In this document: piece by piece, positions 49,061 to 59,254 of the stretch | How positions within the stretch are numbered: position 1 is the stretch's first letter | Layout: the number at the start of each line of letters is the position of its first letter | Source of the DNA: Trachythela sp. YZ-2020 | Lineage: Eukaryota; Cnidaria; Anthozoa; Malacalcyonacea; Clavulariidae | DNA: 64,000 nt | Assembly: GCA_016169945.1 (NCBI GenBank) | Contig: JADLSH010000236.1 | Location: forward strand, 3,024,001-3,088,000 | Reading direction: 5' to 3' | The notes under the pieces: model-generated | Database searches by the model: none | Seen by the model: the letters and a program-made list of their open reading frames with translations, nothing else | Told to the model about the DNA's origin: nothing | Position numbers and translations under genes: made by a program

Positions 49061-49744
49061 TATATCATAAAGAAGGTTCTCAATACCAATTCAGAAATTC
49101 CTTGGATTACTTAGAAACTCGACTATGCAGCAGTACAGCTATGGACGGTAATGGACCACAGAAACTCGATCAAGACACTGTCCTTCAGTATCGTTCGAAA
49201 ATCGCCGAACTCAGTATTCGGTTAATCGGAATGTCATACATCCTAAACTCCTGCTAGGGTATGTTAATCGTATTATGTAAATTCCTTACAGCACGTCATA
49301 ATTTGACGTCACAACTGCGACAGACAGACAGAGTGATATATATAAGGGGCCGTTCATTATTTAGGGGGGAGTGTGGGCCGGTTGTTTTGGGGGTGGGCCA
49401 GAGTTTTAAAAATGGTTTCTGGGGGTGGGCCAACATAATTATAAATTAGGAAAGGGGTGTGCCAACCGAAATTTTAAATAAATCTTGAAAGACTCACTTG
49501 TCTTGCAATTTACTTAACAGCACCTCAAAATGGCTGAAAATGCCATTTTAGAGGGACTAGATTTCAAAATTTTCCGAGGGGGCATGCCCCCAGACCCCCA
49601 TAGTTGGGCACCACACTGATTACCTTTTGTTTTTGGTCGCTCAGCGTTCTAATCCTCTGTTATCATAACAATATTTTTATCATAATATTATCTAAATATA
49701 ATATTTAAATGGCTATACAGATCTTCAGGGAAAAATAAATAGAA
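49061..49744. other. Unassigned DNA with GGGGGTGGGCC repeat
   Basis: A frame at 48979-49257 starts inside the SINE and then reads into unknown sequence (RLCSSTAMDGNGPQKLDQ); not credible as a gene. At 49340-49620 lies a dispersed-repeat-like sequence. It begins GGGGCCGTTCATTATTTAGG, has three GGGGGTGGGCC words, and ends with GGGGGCATGCCCCCAGACCCC. Confidence 0.4.
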
Positions 49745-50012
49745 CTGAGAATAGCAATTGAAACTGAACTGAGAATAGTATTTAAAATCAATTTACTGAC
49801 TTATAAATGCTTATATAATTTAGCACCCAAGTACCTAAGTGATCTGCTGGTGATGTATAGTCCTGGTCGAACTTTGCGTTCTAATGTGAATATGAAGTTA
49901 GAGACACAGAAATACATTACTGCTAATTATGGCCTGAGAGCTTTCTCTATACATGCACCTAGACTTTGGAATGATCTACCTAACTTTGTAAAAAATTGCG
50001 GGAACCACTGAG
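49745..50012 (+). pseudogene. LINE 3' coding remnant (L2/CR1-like tail)
   Basis: The plus-strand frame reads LRIVFKINLLTYKCLYNLAP, then LSDLLVMYSPGRTLRS and YGLRAFSIHAPRLWNDLPNF. This is the conserved end of many L2/CR1-type LINE proteins. It breaks off where the Penelope 3' end begins (about 50013). A piece of the same protein tail resumes at 57446, but the overlap shows different residues, so the two pieces need not be one copy. Confidence 0.8.
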
Positions 50013-50300
50013 TATTTTGATAAAATACAATACAATAGAAACTCCGAAAATAGTAAACATTTTGAAAATGGTTTATTCTACGTTTCGACTAGGTTTTAGT
50101 CATCTTCAGGAATGAAAGATTATTACATATCAAAGTTATATATAAGTGAAGAAATATGAGAAATGCTATATAATGTCATTAGTTAAATATTATAAGTTCC
50201 TTAGAGGCTTTAGTTCCGTGGTTAAGGTCAGGTTTCAATCATCGTATTGTTAGAAATTCTTTGAACAATAACAAAGACCAGTGGTCAGCTTATACTAGTA
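50013..50300 (-). mobile_element. Penelope-like element 3' end (inverted copy)
   Basis: Reverse complement of the sequence at 57166-57445. Read on the minus strand it runs from GACCACTGGTCTTTGTTATTG to CCTGAAGATGACTAAAACC, TAGTCGAAACG and GGAGTTTCTATTGTATTGTA. Its identity as a Penelope 3' end rests on the copy at 58676, which follows the sequence found after the GIY-YIG reading frame. Confidence 0.65.
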
Positions 50301-50591
50301 ATTTCTAATAGAAAGATAATTGCTGCGAGGGGTCAGATCAGTCCTGATTAAATTTAAAACCCTTGAAATATTACCAGTTGACACAGTTACACATAAGATC
50401 TTTATTTATTATTAACTACCAAACCCTATTATTAAGAACCAAACCCAACAGAACTATTAACTACGAAACCGAACTATATTCACTACCAAACACAACTATT
50501 TAATGGACAGTTTGTTGACCTGATAAATTGTTCGTGAACGTTTAGAAACAGAAACCTTTGTAATAACATAAATTAAACCAAACATATTTGT

Positions 50592-51495
50592 TTATTTGAT
50601 GTAGTGTATATTTTGGATAAGCCATAACAATGCATTATGCACTTTTTGTCGCCTCACAACACAATCTTTAAAAGTGTTATCTCTACCTTTGACTTTTACA
50701 ATAATAACAGATATTAAGTCTTTTGGATATCTAGGTAGTGATGTTGCAAGTTCCTCAGTGCACATTTTGTGGCAGATTAATTCAATGACCAGAGTAACCT
50801 CTTTGTCCCCTTGGTTTTATATAGACTCTCATAATTGGGAGAGCACGGGCGATTAGCATTTCTTCTGTTTGAGACAATCCCTGTAGTTCAATAGGAACTG
50901 GGGAAGGTTTCATTGAGTTTTGCGCTGAAAATTTCTTTGGATTTTTTTGTCTCTGGCACATCTTGAGCAAATATATTTGTCTGGGCACTTCGGCCTAGAT
51001 TTCAATGGCCATGCTTCAAAACATACAGTACATTGGGAAATTACATATTTATTCATGCTATGAAATTTAGACATATTGGCCTTAGCCCAACTCTGGTCAT
51101 GAAGATTTCCATTTTGGAGAGCATCAAATTGATTTAAATAATCCTGCTGACTGATACTTTCCTGACTTGCTTTTTTTGCAAGTTTCAGTTCTACTTACAT
51201 TTTTCTGTCTTTGGTAATTTTTAGATTTCTCCAACCTAGATTTCTTCTGAAGTTCAGTTTCAAGTACAATTTTCATTTTGTGATAATCATTATTTTTTCT
51301 TAATCTTTCATGTCTTTGAACTTCAGACTCTACCAAAATTTTACGTTTATGGCCATTATTGTCTTTTCCTAACCTTTTTTATTTTTCAGTGTCAGTTTCT
51401 AGTAACAATTTTTTTTTGTATTCTCTTGCTTTCTGAAGCAAGTTGGATTTCTGAGCTTCAGTTTCAATTTGTCTGTTTCTCTTAGACGAAGACAT
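50592..51495 (-). pseudogene. Helitron-type transposon protein remnant (DUF6570-like region)
   Basis: From an ATG at 51495 the minus strand encodes a Lys/Arg-rich N-terminus (MSSSKRNRQIETEAQKSN, later repeats such as RHERLRKNNDYHKMK). A Cys-containing stretch follows, then [36 protein letters not shown] and GQRGYSGH. After a frame change come LPRYPKDL and [14 protein letters not shown]. That order is characteristic of the N-terminal half of Helitron Rep/helicase proteins. Several stops and frameshifts show it is dead, and no Rep or helicase motif is present. Confidence 0.75.
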
Positions 51496-51894
51496 TCTAC
51501 TCTGGGTATTACAATAGTGATTCTCACGTCTGCATAAAATTCAACCGGCACAATTTCAAATGTTTCGCAGTTTAGTGTAAGTGCTAGTCGATATATATAT
51601 ATTGCACAAGATTGCTGACATCAACACATTTCATGACAGCAGCAGTACCATTAGGATCAGGCATGCCAAAACAATTACGAGCATGGGAGTCAAATATATA
51701 AACAGCATGTGTAGCGGACTGAATTATGGCCATTGTATATGGATCTAATAATTATATTATAAATACATAATTGCTGAAACTAAAATCATTTATCAAGGCT
51801 GAACGTAAAGTGAAGTAATTGGAGTCTCAGTCACATCAAGGCCAATTCGTCCCTGATAAAACTCATTATAGTTGATCAATTAACCATAATTGAT

Positions 51895-52145
51895 TTGAAT
51901 TGTTTGCCCCGATGGTCGATTTATTTGAATTGTTTGCCTCTATGGGCGCTTTATTTAAATTGTTTGCCAAAATGGGCAATTGGTTTGAATTGCATGCCTC
52001 GATGGGCGATTGATTTAAATTGTTTGCCTCGATGGGCAATTGATTTAAATTGTTTGCCTCGATGGGCGATTGATTTAACTTGTTTGCCTCGATCGATGGG
52101 CGATTGATTTAAATTGTTTGCCTCGATGGGCGATTGATTTGATAA
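51895..52145. repeat. 30-bp minisatellite inside a transposon reading frame
   Basis: About eight copies of GATTGATTTAAATTGTTTGC plus CTCGATGGGC. On the minus strand they encode a ten-residue repeat (HRGKQFKSIA). Because 30 is divisible by three, the array extends the protease-like frame without shifting it. Units differ by a few bases; one has a CGAT insertion. Confidence 0.9.
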
Positions 52146-52412
52146 CCATCGGCCTTCAAGTGGTAAATAATCCAAAGATAATGTCTCTGTATCTGGAATA
52201 GTTTGATTTTCAAGTGCATCTAAATATAACATGTCGCCGTACGTTAATATGTTATCGACTGTGTCGCAAGTCCAAAGCTCGACTGGACACAACTGTGAAT
52301 ATAACAAGGCCGAAAAACTCATAAACGAACACTGCCTTCCCCTCGAACGTTCACTAAAACGTCCGTCGCCTTGATCAACACTTCCAGAGATATATAACGT
52401 TGAATTAAACAT
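51951..52412 (-). pseudogene. C76-type cysteine-protease-like fragment of the same transposon
   Basis: From an ATG at 52412 the minus strand encodes SRGRQCSFMSFSALLYSQL and DTVDNILTYGDMLY, then IPDTETLSLDYLP. This is the signature of the tegument-protease-like domain found next to DUF6570 in Helitron-type transposon proteins. The Cys in RGRQC would be the nucleophile. The remaining domain is missing and the frame runs into the 30-bp repeat. Same strand and order as expected upstream of 51495, so both belong to one decayed element. Confidence 0.65.
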
Positions 52413-52547
52413 AATTTTTAAGTGAATTTCTGCGCTCAATCGCTGTTGGGTTGAAAAGGACGTGCGAACATTGCGAACACGTGTGTCTGGTTAAAAAAAC
52501 TCTGAAAATCAATGAAAATCACTGTCGCTGTCCAATACATCGCAGGC

Positions 52548-53395
52548 TCAGAAGATCATCTCGAATGAAAAATACCAAAATCGACTATATCCACGATTAG
52601 TAAGCCGCTCGCTTCGCTCGCAGCAATTACAGTTATTAAAGAGAAAATCAGATGTGATACATGTTATGTTAGGTTCTTGGTCAGGCATTAGTTGCATTAT
52701 TGTTTTAATATGGTTAAATTGTTCACAAGATGTTATGTGGTTATATATTTCAGAGCTGTCGCATGACGAGTGTTCCTTTATTCTAGCTATATAGTATATA
52801 AACAGCGGTCTGTCTTTCCGATGTATCGTGCATATATTGCAGCCTGGACACGTAAACTCGTATACAACAGAACTTTGGTATTTCTTCGGTGTTGAATCTT
52901 TTAGTGAGATGAAGCAGTTAGAGTCGATTGTTTTCCAATTGATAATTAATTTACATGGGGATTTTAGTTGAGGAGTTACCTTGCGTATGAATGATTGGGT
53001 TAGTTTAGTTCCATATTTACCAAGGAATGGGAGTTTTATCCAGATTTTAACTAGGTTGGAAGGTACGTTGTTATCATTGGAACAACCATTTGTATGTTGA
53101 TCAGAAGAGGAAGATGTTGTTGAAGGCGTGAACAGAGTAATGAGTTTCTTAGCAATTTTGCGGTGGAAGCCATTCCAAGACATGAATTTCCGAATTTGTT
53201 CAAGTTCATGTTTGAGAAATTCATCATCGCTACAGATCTTATATGCACGATTTACAAGGGCTCTGATCCAAGCCACCTTTCTGGACCATGGTGTGAAGCT
53301 GGAGTAGTGGGTATATTGTCCAGTGCAAGTTGTTTTACGATAGACTGTGGTGCCAGTTGTATGAATTTGAATGTCTAAGAAGTGTATGTCATTAA
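52548..53395 (-). pseudogene. Penelope-like element, C-terminal coding region (minus copy)
   Basis: The frame at 52548-53276 encodes the linker (AWIRALVNRAYKICSDDEF, FLGKYGTKLTQSFIRK) and the start of a GIY-YIG nuclease (VVYEFTCPGCN...). In this copy the catalytic YIGKT stretch is scrambled (ICTIHRKDR). DFLFNNCNCC follows. From 53277 to 53395 it continues as the complement of 53528-53650. The copy is 5'-truncated and interrupted downstream by foreign sequence beginning TGCTGCGAGCGAAGCGAGC. Confidence 0.85.
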
Positions 53396-54290
53396 ATTTT
53401 ACAAACGATATGTTGATGATACACTAATCCTAGCGAGACCATCCTCACCATCTGACATTAATTACATACTAAAACAATTTAACTCTTTTCATTCTAACAT
53501 CCAATTTACTCTTGACGATTTTCCTGATAATGACATACACTTCTTAGACATTCAAATTCATACAACTGGCACCACAGTCTATCGTAGTCTACTGGACAAT
53601 ATACCCACCACTCCAGCTTCACACCATGGTCCAGAAAGGTGGCTTGGATCAGAGCCCTTGTAAATCGTGCACATAAGATCTGTAGCGATGATGAATTTCT
53701 CAAACATGAACTTGAACAAATTCGGAAATTCATGTCTTGGAATGGCTTCCACCGCAAAATTGCTAAGAAACTCATTACTCTGTTCACGCCTTCAACAACA
53801 TATTCCTCTTCTGATCAACATACAAATGGTTGTTCCAATGATAACAACGTACCTTCCAACCTCGTTAAAATCTGGATAAAACTCCCATTCCTTGGTAAAT
53901 ATGGAACTAAACTAACCCAATCATTCATACGCAAAGTAACTCCTCAACTAAAATCCCCATGTAAATTCATTATCAATTGGAAAACAATCGACTCTAACTG
54001 CTTCATCTCAGTAAAAGATTCAACACCGAAGAAATACCAAAGTTCTGTTGTATACGAGTTTACGTGCCCAGGCTGCAATGCACGATACATCGGAAAGACA
54101 GACCGCTGTTTATATACTAGAATAAAGGAACACTCGTCATGCGACAGCTCTGAAATATATAACCACATAACATCTTGCGAACAATTTAACCATATATATT
54201 AAAACAATAATACAACTAATGCCTGACCAGGAACCTAACATAACATGCATCACATCTGATTTTCTCTTTAATAACTGTAATTGCTGCCGC
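53382..54290 (+). pseudogene. Penelope-like element, RT end and GIY-YIG nuclease (plus copy)
   Basis: Contains the reverse-transcriptase active-site block FYKRYVDDTLILAR and HFLDIQIHTTGT, then a frame change near 53580. It continues as AWIRALVNRAHKICSDDE in the frame 53639-54202, ending with VVYEFTCPGCNARYIGKTDR and LYTRIKEHSSC, a recognisable GIY-YIG nuclease. A further short frame carries DQEPNITCITSDFLFNN. RT plus C-terminal GIY-YIG identifies a Penelope-like retroelement. It is head-to-head with the minus copy; the unique centre is about 53396-53527. Confidence 0.88.
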
Positions 54291-56236
54291 AGGCAGCACC
54301 CTATTCTTGACGTGCTTCCCGTTTTTACTCGCCCCAGTCTTTTTCGCGGAGTTATGTATAGTCAATCTCGATCTGGGCTGTGTTTGTCCGGTAAGATGTC
54401 GTATTACGGGGGGACATTGCGCAAGAGAAGTTTGTGAAGTGAGGGGAATTAAAATGTTCACACTTGAAACGACATGTGTTCGAACATTACATAATTACAA
54501 TTTGCAAACTAAATACGGATTAAAATCGATCAGGTTAGTATGACTAATTACTTTTCTATTTGCTTCTGCTAGTGATATTTTATACACCAGTTGCTTCTGC
54601 TAGTGATATTTTATACACCAGAGCGATCTTCTTTCATACAAACTTTTCTGCTGATCTGAATTAAACAATTTATACCTAAGGGCCAAGTCCAGAAACGATA
54701 TACATCACACATTATTTATTTATTTTTTATACTGATCTGAATGATGACATGCATGATGTAAACAATATTTTATACCCAAACCAAGGGCCCAAGTCCAGAA
54801 ACGATATTTATTCCATCATATTGTAGTCATTGATCAACTGGCTGTTCTTTTTCATGCCAAATACTAACATAATTCATTCCTAGTGTTTCTATTTTATTTG
54901 AACACACAGACGTATTAATATGAAGACCGTTTGCACATTCGATTGTTGCATTAAGTTTGCATTGTTTTGCACATTCGATTGTTGCATTAAGTTTGCATTT
55001 AATAAATTGTTTTATTATATGGCAAGTGCTTGTTTTGGTGAATCTCGCAATCTGATTGGTCGCTGACGAGGCAGGATTTTCCCGTATTGCCCACGGGCAA
55101 TACGGTATTCTTATTGCCCTGCGACGACTTGAACACATTTCAAACCAATAAAAGCATTAAAAAATCCTTAAAAATAATTTAAAACAATGAAAAATAAACG
55201 GAAAATACGGAAAAGGGATAACTACAAGGGATAAAATCAAGTTTTGTTGGCTCAAGTCGAAATATTAAGGTAAATTTTACGATGTTTTTTAACTAAAACA
55301 GTCAAGAATATTTTTGTTTTTTCGAACATGCAAAGTTGTTTTTGTCCTTGATCCGATAGCTCAATATCACTATATTTTCTATTAATTTTATATTTTATTC
55401 TATAAATGGTACTGTAGAGTAGTTTTACTAAGCTAAGATTAGATAAATTTGTAAAAAACTAAGACAAATTCGTATCATTGAAATTATTTTGACATTTGAA
55501 AATGACCGGCTTTGAGTTTCGGACTTTGTACTTTGCCCTCGCGTGACCAATTTTTGGCAAAATGAATTGTTTTTTGTTGTCTGAAATGCCATATAATAAA
55601 CAACTCACTTCGACTGTTCGGTCTGTACGGTAAAATATCAAGCCTCGGTCTTGCTGTATTGACCTCGCTATCGCTCGGTCAATACAGCAAGACCTCAGCT
55701 TGATATTTTACCGTACAGACCTCACGCTCAGTCAGTAAGTAGTTAGTATTCAATACAAATGAATTGCATGTACAACTATTCAGCAACTTTCTTAGTTGTA
55801 TATATGATGATCTTTGTTATATAAATTTGCATGTTAGTACAATTATTATTTTTATATATAGGTATGTTCTGCTATACATGTTGATTAAATTTGACCATTT
55901 GCATGAGTGTGTTTGAATCTCAAATTATTATATATATATATATATATATTATTCGTGATCTTGCCTCTGTCCGGTAAGCAATCTCATTCCCCGACCCTGC
56001 GATCCTCGGGAAGGAACGCAAGGCTCTGGGATAATCTGTTGCCAGAAGCCAAGCCTGGCTAAGATTGAACTACACAAGGCCACATATGGATGATTATGCA
56101 ATTCCAGTTAGCCAGCCAGGTTTTAGGGTGTGGTCTGGTCGACATTCAAAGAAAATTGTCTGTGCAGAAAACACAAAGAAAGCTACCCAAAATAATATCA
56201 ATATTTCAAACACAAAAGTACAGAAAGTTGTTTTTA
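54291..56236. other. Unassigned transposon-rich DNA
   Basis: Interrupts the plus-strand Penelope copy. Contains direct repeats of TTGCTTCTGCTAGTGATATT (54560-54620) and of TTTGCACATTCGATTGTTGC (about 54928 and 54966). It also holds a perfect short palindrome around CGTATTGCCCACGGGCAATACG (about 55082), a 100-bp palindrome at 55621-55720, and an (AT)n run at about 55928-55951. No gene is supported. Confidence 0.45.
55621..55720. repeat. 100-bp palindrome
   Basis: GTCTGTACGGTAAAATATCA at the left edge and its exact complement at the right edge. The arms are almost perfect around a TCGCTATCGCTC centre. Would form a stable cruciform or RNA hairpin; probably a MITE. Confidence 0.88.
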
Positions 56237-56727
56237 TATGCATAAATGTCTGTCTCAACAAAGTAATAACCCAACTATAACCAAAACATAACCCCAAATA
56301 TCAACATTTTCAAATATGAAAGTATTACGAAAGTCACTGAACTGTGGAATCGCATCAAAAATTTGCATATCGACCACTCCCACAAACATCTATGACCGCG
56401 CCTACATAGTTTTGCATGTTTACAATTCTAATTTTGAACAGCCAATCAGGTTCTTGGTAACAATTACAATTAAACGTCGATTGGCTGTTTAAAATTAGAA
56501 TTGTAAACATGCAAAACTATGTAGGCGCGGTTGTAGACGTTTGTGGGAGTGGTCGATATACAAATTTTTTATGCGATTCCACAGTTCGGTGACTTTCGTA
56601 ATACAACAAGCTCTACAAATACAACAAGCTCTACATGCATGCTAATTGTCTGTCTCAACAAAGTAATAACTTCGTCATCCCAACTGTAACCAAAACATAA
56701 CCCCAAATATCAACTTTTTCAAATATA
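56237..56727. mobile_element. Inverted-repeat element between ~80-bp direct repeats
   Basis: A core at about 56329-56603 has ~125-bp inverted arms (TTACGAAAGTCACTGAACTG... and complement) around a CCAATCAGGTTCTTGG centre. It is bracketed by two direct copies of a sequence starting TGTCTGTCTCAACAAAGTAA and ending TTTTCAAATAT (56244-56318 and 56648-56727). The direct copies differ by one short indel (ACTTCGTCATCCC). Confidence 0.7.
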
Positions 56728-57165
56728 TCTACATACATGCTGCTGTTTGCAAGCTACCATTAGGCGTGGTGATTTTTTCAGGTTTGTAAGGACAGTAGAC
56801 TATCATTACCTTGGAAAGAATATGAAAACTTGCAAAAACTAGTCGTATCACGTTAAAACACATATTGTGTATATTCCTAATTGACTGTGTTCTTCCAGAC
56901 GTTCTGACAAGTGAAGATGATTTAAAACATTGGTACCAACAATCACGTGCATACATGTAAATATGAAAATCCGAAGTTACGAAGTACACTTTACAGTATA
57001 TATAGTAATTATTGCATGTTGTAATTTTGATATTTTTTAAACAAAATAAATTCATACATACAGTGTGTATAAGACAATTTAATTAAATGAAGTTTATTGG
57101 TATAATCAATCCCCAGGGCTTTGGTCGTAAGGCAGCACTCCCCTTGCGATAGTAACTTCTAGTAT
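56728..57165. other. Gap before Penelope 3' end
   Basis: No gene found. It ends with a transposon terminus AAGGCAGCACTCCCCTTGCG, the inverse of the sequence at 47673. That suggests the edge of an element whose other edge lies near 54290 (GGCAGCACCC). Confidence 0.4.
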
Positions 57166-57445
57166 TTTTGATAAAGCTGACCACTGGTCTTTGTTATTGT
57201 TCAAAGAATTTCTAACAATACGAAGATTGAAACCTGACCTTAACCACGGAACTAAAGCCTCTAAGGAACTTATAATATTTAACTAATGACCTTATATAGC
57301 ATTTCTCATATTTCTTCACTTATATATAACTTTGATATGTAATAATCTTTTCATTCCTGAAGATGACTAAAACCTAGTCGAAACGTAGAATAAACCATTT
57401 TCAAAATGTTTACTATTTTCGGAGTTTCTATTGTATTGTATTTTA
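57166..57445 (+). mobile_element. Penelope-like element 3' end (plus copy)
   Basis: Starts TGATAAAGCTGACCACTGGT and includes TCCTGAAGATGACTAAAACC followed by TAGTCGAAACGTAGAATAAACC. It ends GGAGTTTCTATTGTATTGTA. CTGAAGA, a 5-bp stem (GACTA/TAGTC) and GAAAC recall the hammerhead ribozyme core, with one unpaired T after CTGAAGA. Hammerheads are reported in Penelope-like elements; activity here is unproven. Confidence 0.65.
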
Positions 57446-57705
57446 ACTTTGTAAGATTAGCACCAAGTGTACATGTTTTTAAATCTAGACTGAAAACACA
57501 CTTGTTTAAACTTTATTTCTGTTCTTAAATGAATAGTCTGGATGTACATATTTTATTAATAGTTTTAACAGATTTGTATTTTTTTAGTGATTGATGTAAT
57601 AGCTGTAATTCTTCCTAATTCTTCTTCTAGTTGAACTATATACCATTGTAAAATGCATAGATTTTCTCCATTGCGCTATATAAATTTTTGATAATAATAA
57701 TAATG
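57446..57705 (+). pseudogene. LINE 3' end with microsatellite tail
   Basis: Reads NFVRLAPSVHVFKSRLKTHL then FKLYFCS and a stop, followed by ~170 bp of 3' untranslated DNA. It ends GCGCTATATAAATTTTTGATAATAATAATAATGG. A short (AATA/AAT)n tail after a GCGCTATATAA motif is typical of L2/CR1-type LINEs. Confidence 0.75.
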
Positions 57706-57814
57706 GAAACTTTATTAATTACGATCAATGTTTACATACTACAGTGATAAACCTCTCTTTACAGGTAGTTTACCAGTGTCTACTTGAATTAACTCTATAT
57801 ATATGACAAAAATA

Positions 57815-58260
57815 TTAGTATGACATTAGTTGTGGGTTATCCCATTCTTTGTTACGTTTACAGAATATATAATATGAGGACCTGACACAAGTATTAATAA
57901 TTTTCCTAATGAAGTACTTTCTACATTGCTCATCAAATTTTAGATCTTTCAACATTTCAATAAAGTCCAGCGATGATTGACTGAAAACTCCCAGTGAACT
58001 GCTAGATAAATTTACAAATTTTACTGTTTCATATTTCTTGTTCTGTTCGTTAATTAGTTCTTGATATTTTTGTCTTTTACGGGTTACATTAGTAAGCAGA
58101 TTAGATTCAAATCCGACAGTAAGTTCGAGTATATAAATACATTTGTTTTGAATTGTTACTAAAAGATCAGGACGTAATCTATCCCCGGTGATAACAGATG
58201 GACTGATGTAGCCAGGAAGGTCAGCGTAAATGTTAGAATGTTGTACGGATTTAAATGTTT
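57815..58260 (-). pseudogene. Retroelement nuclease-like domain (PD-(D/E)xK type), partial
   Basis: An open stretch of about 145 codons without a start codon. It reads NIYADLPGYISPSVITGDRL, RPDLLVTIQNKCIYILELTV and GFESNLLTNVTRKRQKYQEL, later NLSSSSLGVFSQSSLDFIEM, and ends RSSYYIFCKRN...MSY-stop. RPD followed by ELTV fits a PD-(D/E)xK nuclease core. I recall this domain at the C-terminus of reverse-transcriptase proteins in cnidarians and fish. Its 5' side dissolves into a 17-bp tandem repeat. Confidence 0.7.
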
Positions 58261-58322
58261 TACGGATTTAAATGTTGTACGGATTTAAATGTTGTACGGA
58301 TTTGAATGTTGTACGGATTTTA
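58240..58322. repeat. ~17-bp tandem repeat
   Basis: About five copies of GTTGTACGGATTTAAAT with small changes. It truncates the nuclease-like frame at its 5' side. Confidence 0.8.
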
Positions 58323-58608
58323 GTTTTTTGTTTTTATTTATAATAATAATAATAATAATAATAAAATCAATTATATAGCGCACAAACCACAAGTTGTTCT
58401 AGGCGCTTTACAGCACTATAAAATCCGATGCATTAAAAACGTTAAAAACTATTAAAACTATCAAAACATTAAAAATTCACTAAATACTGTTACGAAAAAA
58501 ATTAAAAAGATATGTTTTAAGAGATTTCTTAAAAATAGTTATTGATTCACTTTTCCTAAGATGGAAAGGCAATTCGTTCCATAATCTTGGTCCAGCAACA
58601 CAAAAAGA

Positions 58609-59254
58609 TCTATCTCCACTAGCCTGCGAAGGCAGCCCCACCTTCACGTTCGGGAGTTCTTCACGCGAAGGCATAACATGTATCTCATCTGATTTTCTCT
58701 TTAATAACTGTAATATAATTGATAAAGCTGACCACTGGTCTTTGTTATTGTTCAAAGAATCTCTAGCAATACGAAGATTGAAACCTGACCTTAACCACGG
58801 AACTAAAGGCTCTAAAGAACTTATAATATTTAACTAATGACCTTACATAGCATTTCTCATATTTCTTCACTTGTATATATAACTTTGATATGTAATAATC
58901 TCTTCATTCCTGAAGATGACTAAAACTTACAATCAGTGACATAATTATTGGACCGATTAGCCTGAAGAGGCAAAATTCCCCCCTTCCCCCCTTTTCAATG
59001 TTGGTAATCTAACATGCATTTTCTATGTTACATGCTATTGTCTCGTATTAGGCTGTCGATGCTTTTTCTAGCAGATAAAGCAACATTGAAACGGCGGGAG
59101 GGGGTTTACCAGTGAATTTTGCACAATTGTGTACAAAAATACCCTTTCTATACAAGTGTCCCAAATTTCAATGTCACTGATTGTAGTCGAAACGTAGAAT
59201 AAACCATTTTCAAAATGTTTACTGTTTTCGGAGTTACTATTGTATTGTACCATA
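58609..59254 (+). mobile_element. 5'-truncated Penelope 3' end inserted in the LINE
   Basis: Begins near CATAACATGTATCTCATCTG and TTTTCTCTTTAATAACTGTAA, the sequence that also follows the GIY-YIG frame at 54240-54285. It runs directly into the GACCACTGGTCTTTG...TATTGTATTGTA 3' end. This copy links the coding region to the 3' terminal sequence. It is split at 58930-59183 by a TA-flanked MITE sitting inside the GACTA/TAGTC stem-loop. Confidence 0.8.
58930..59183. mobile_element. TA-flanked MITE, CAATCAG family, copy 2
   Basis: 254 bp with ends CAATCAGTGACAT and ATGTCACTGATTG, TA on both sides (58928-58929 and 59184-59185). The uninterrupted Penelope copies at 50.1 and 57.4 kb supply the empty site (ACCTAGTCG). 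Interior is C/G-run-rich, like the copy at 47314. Confidence 0.9.

Noticed and set aside
54827..55138. 103-codon minus-strand frame
   Set aside because: Built on a direct repeat (TTTGCACATTCGATTGTTGC) and a palindrome; no coding support.
49745..57705. One LINE split by a single 7.4-kb insertion with an 11-bp target duplication
   Set aside because: AACTTTGTAA occurs on both sides, but the protein tails after it differ (KNCG against RLAPSV), so the two fragments are probably different LINE copies.
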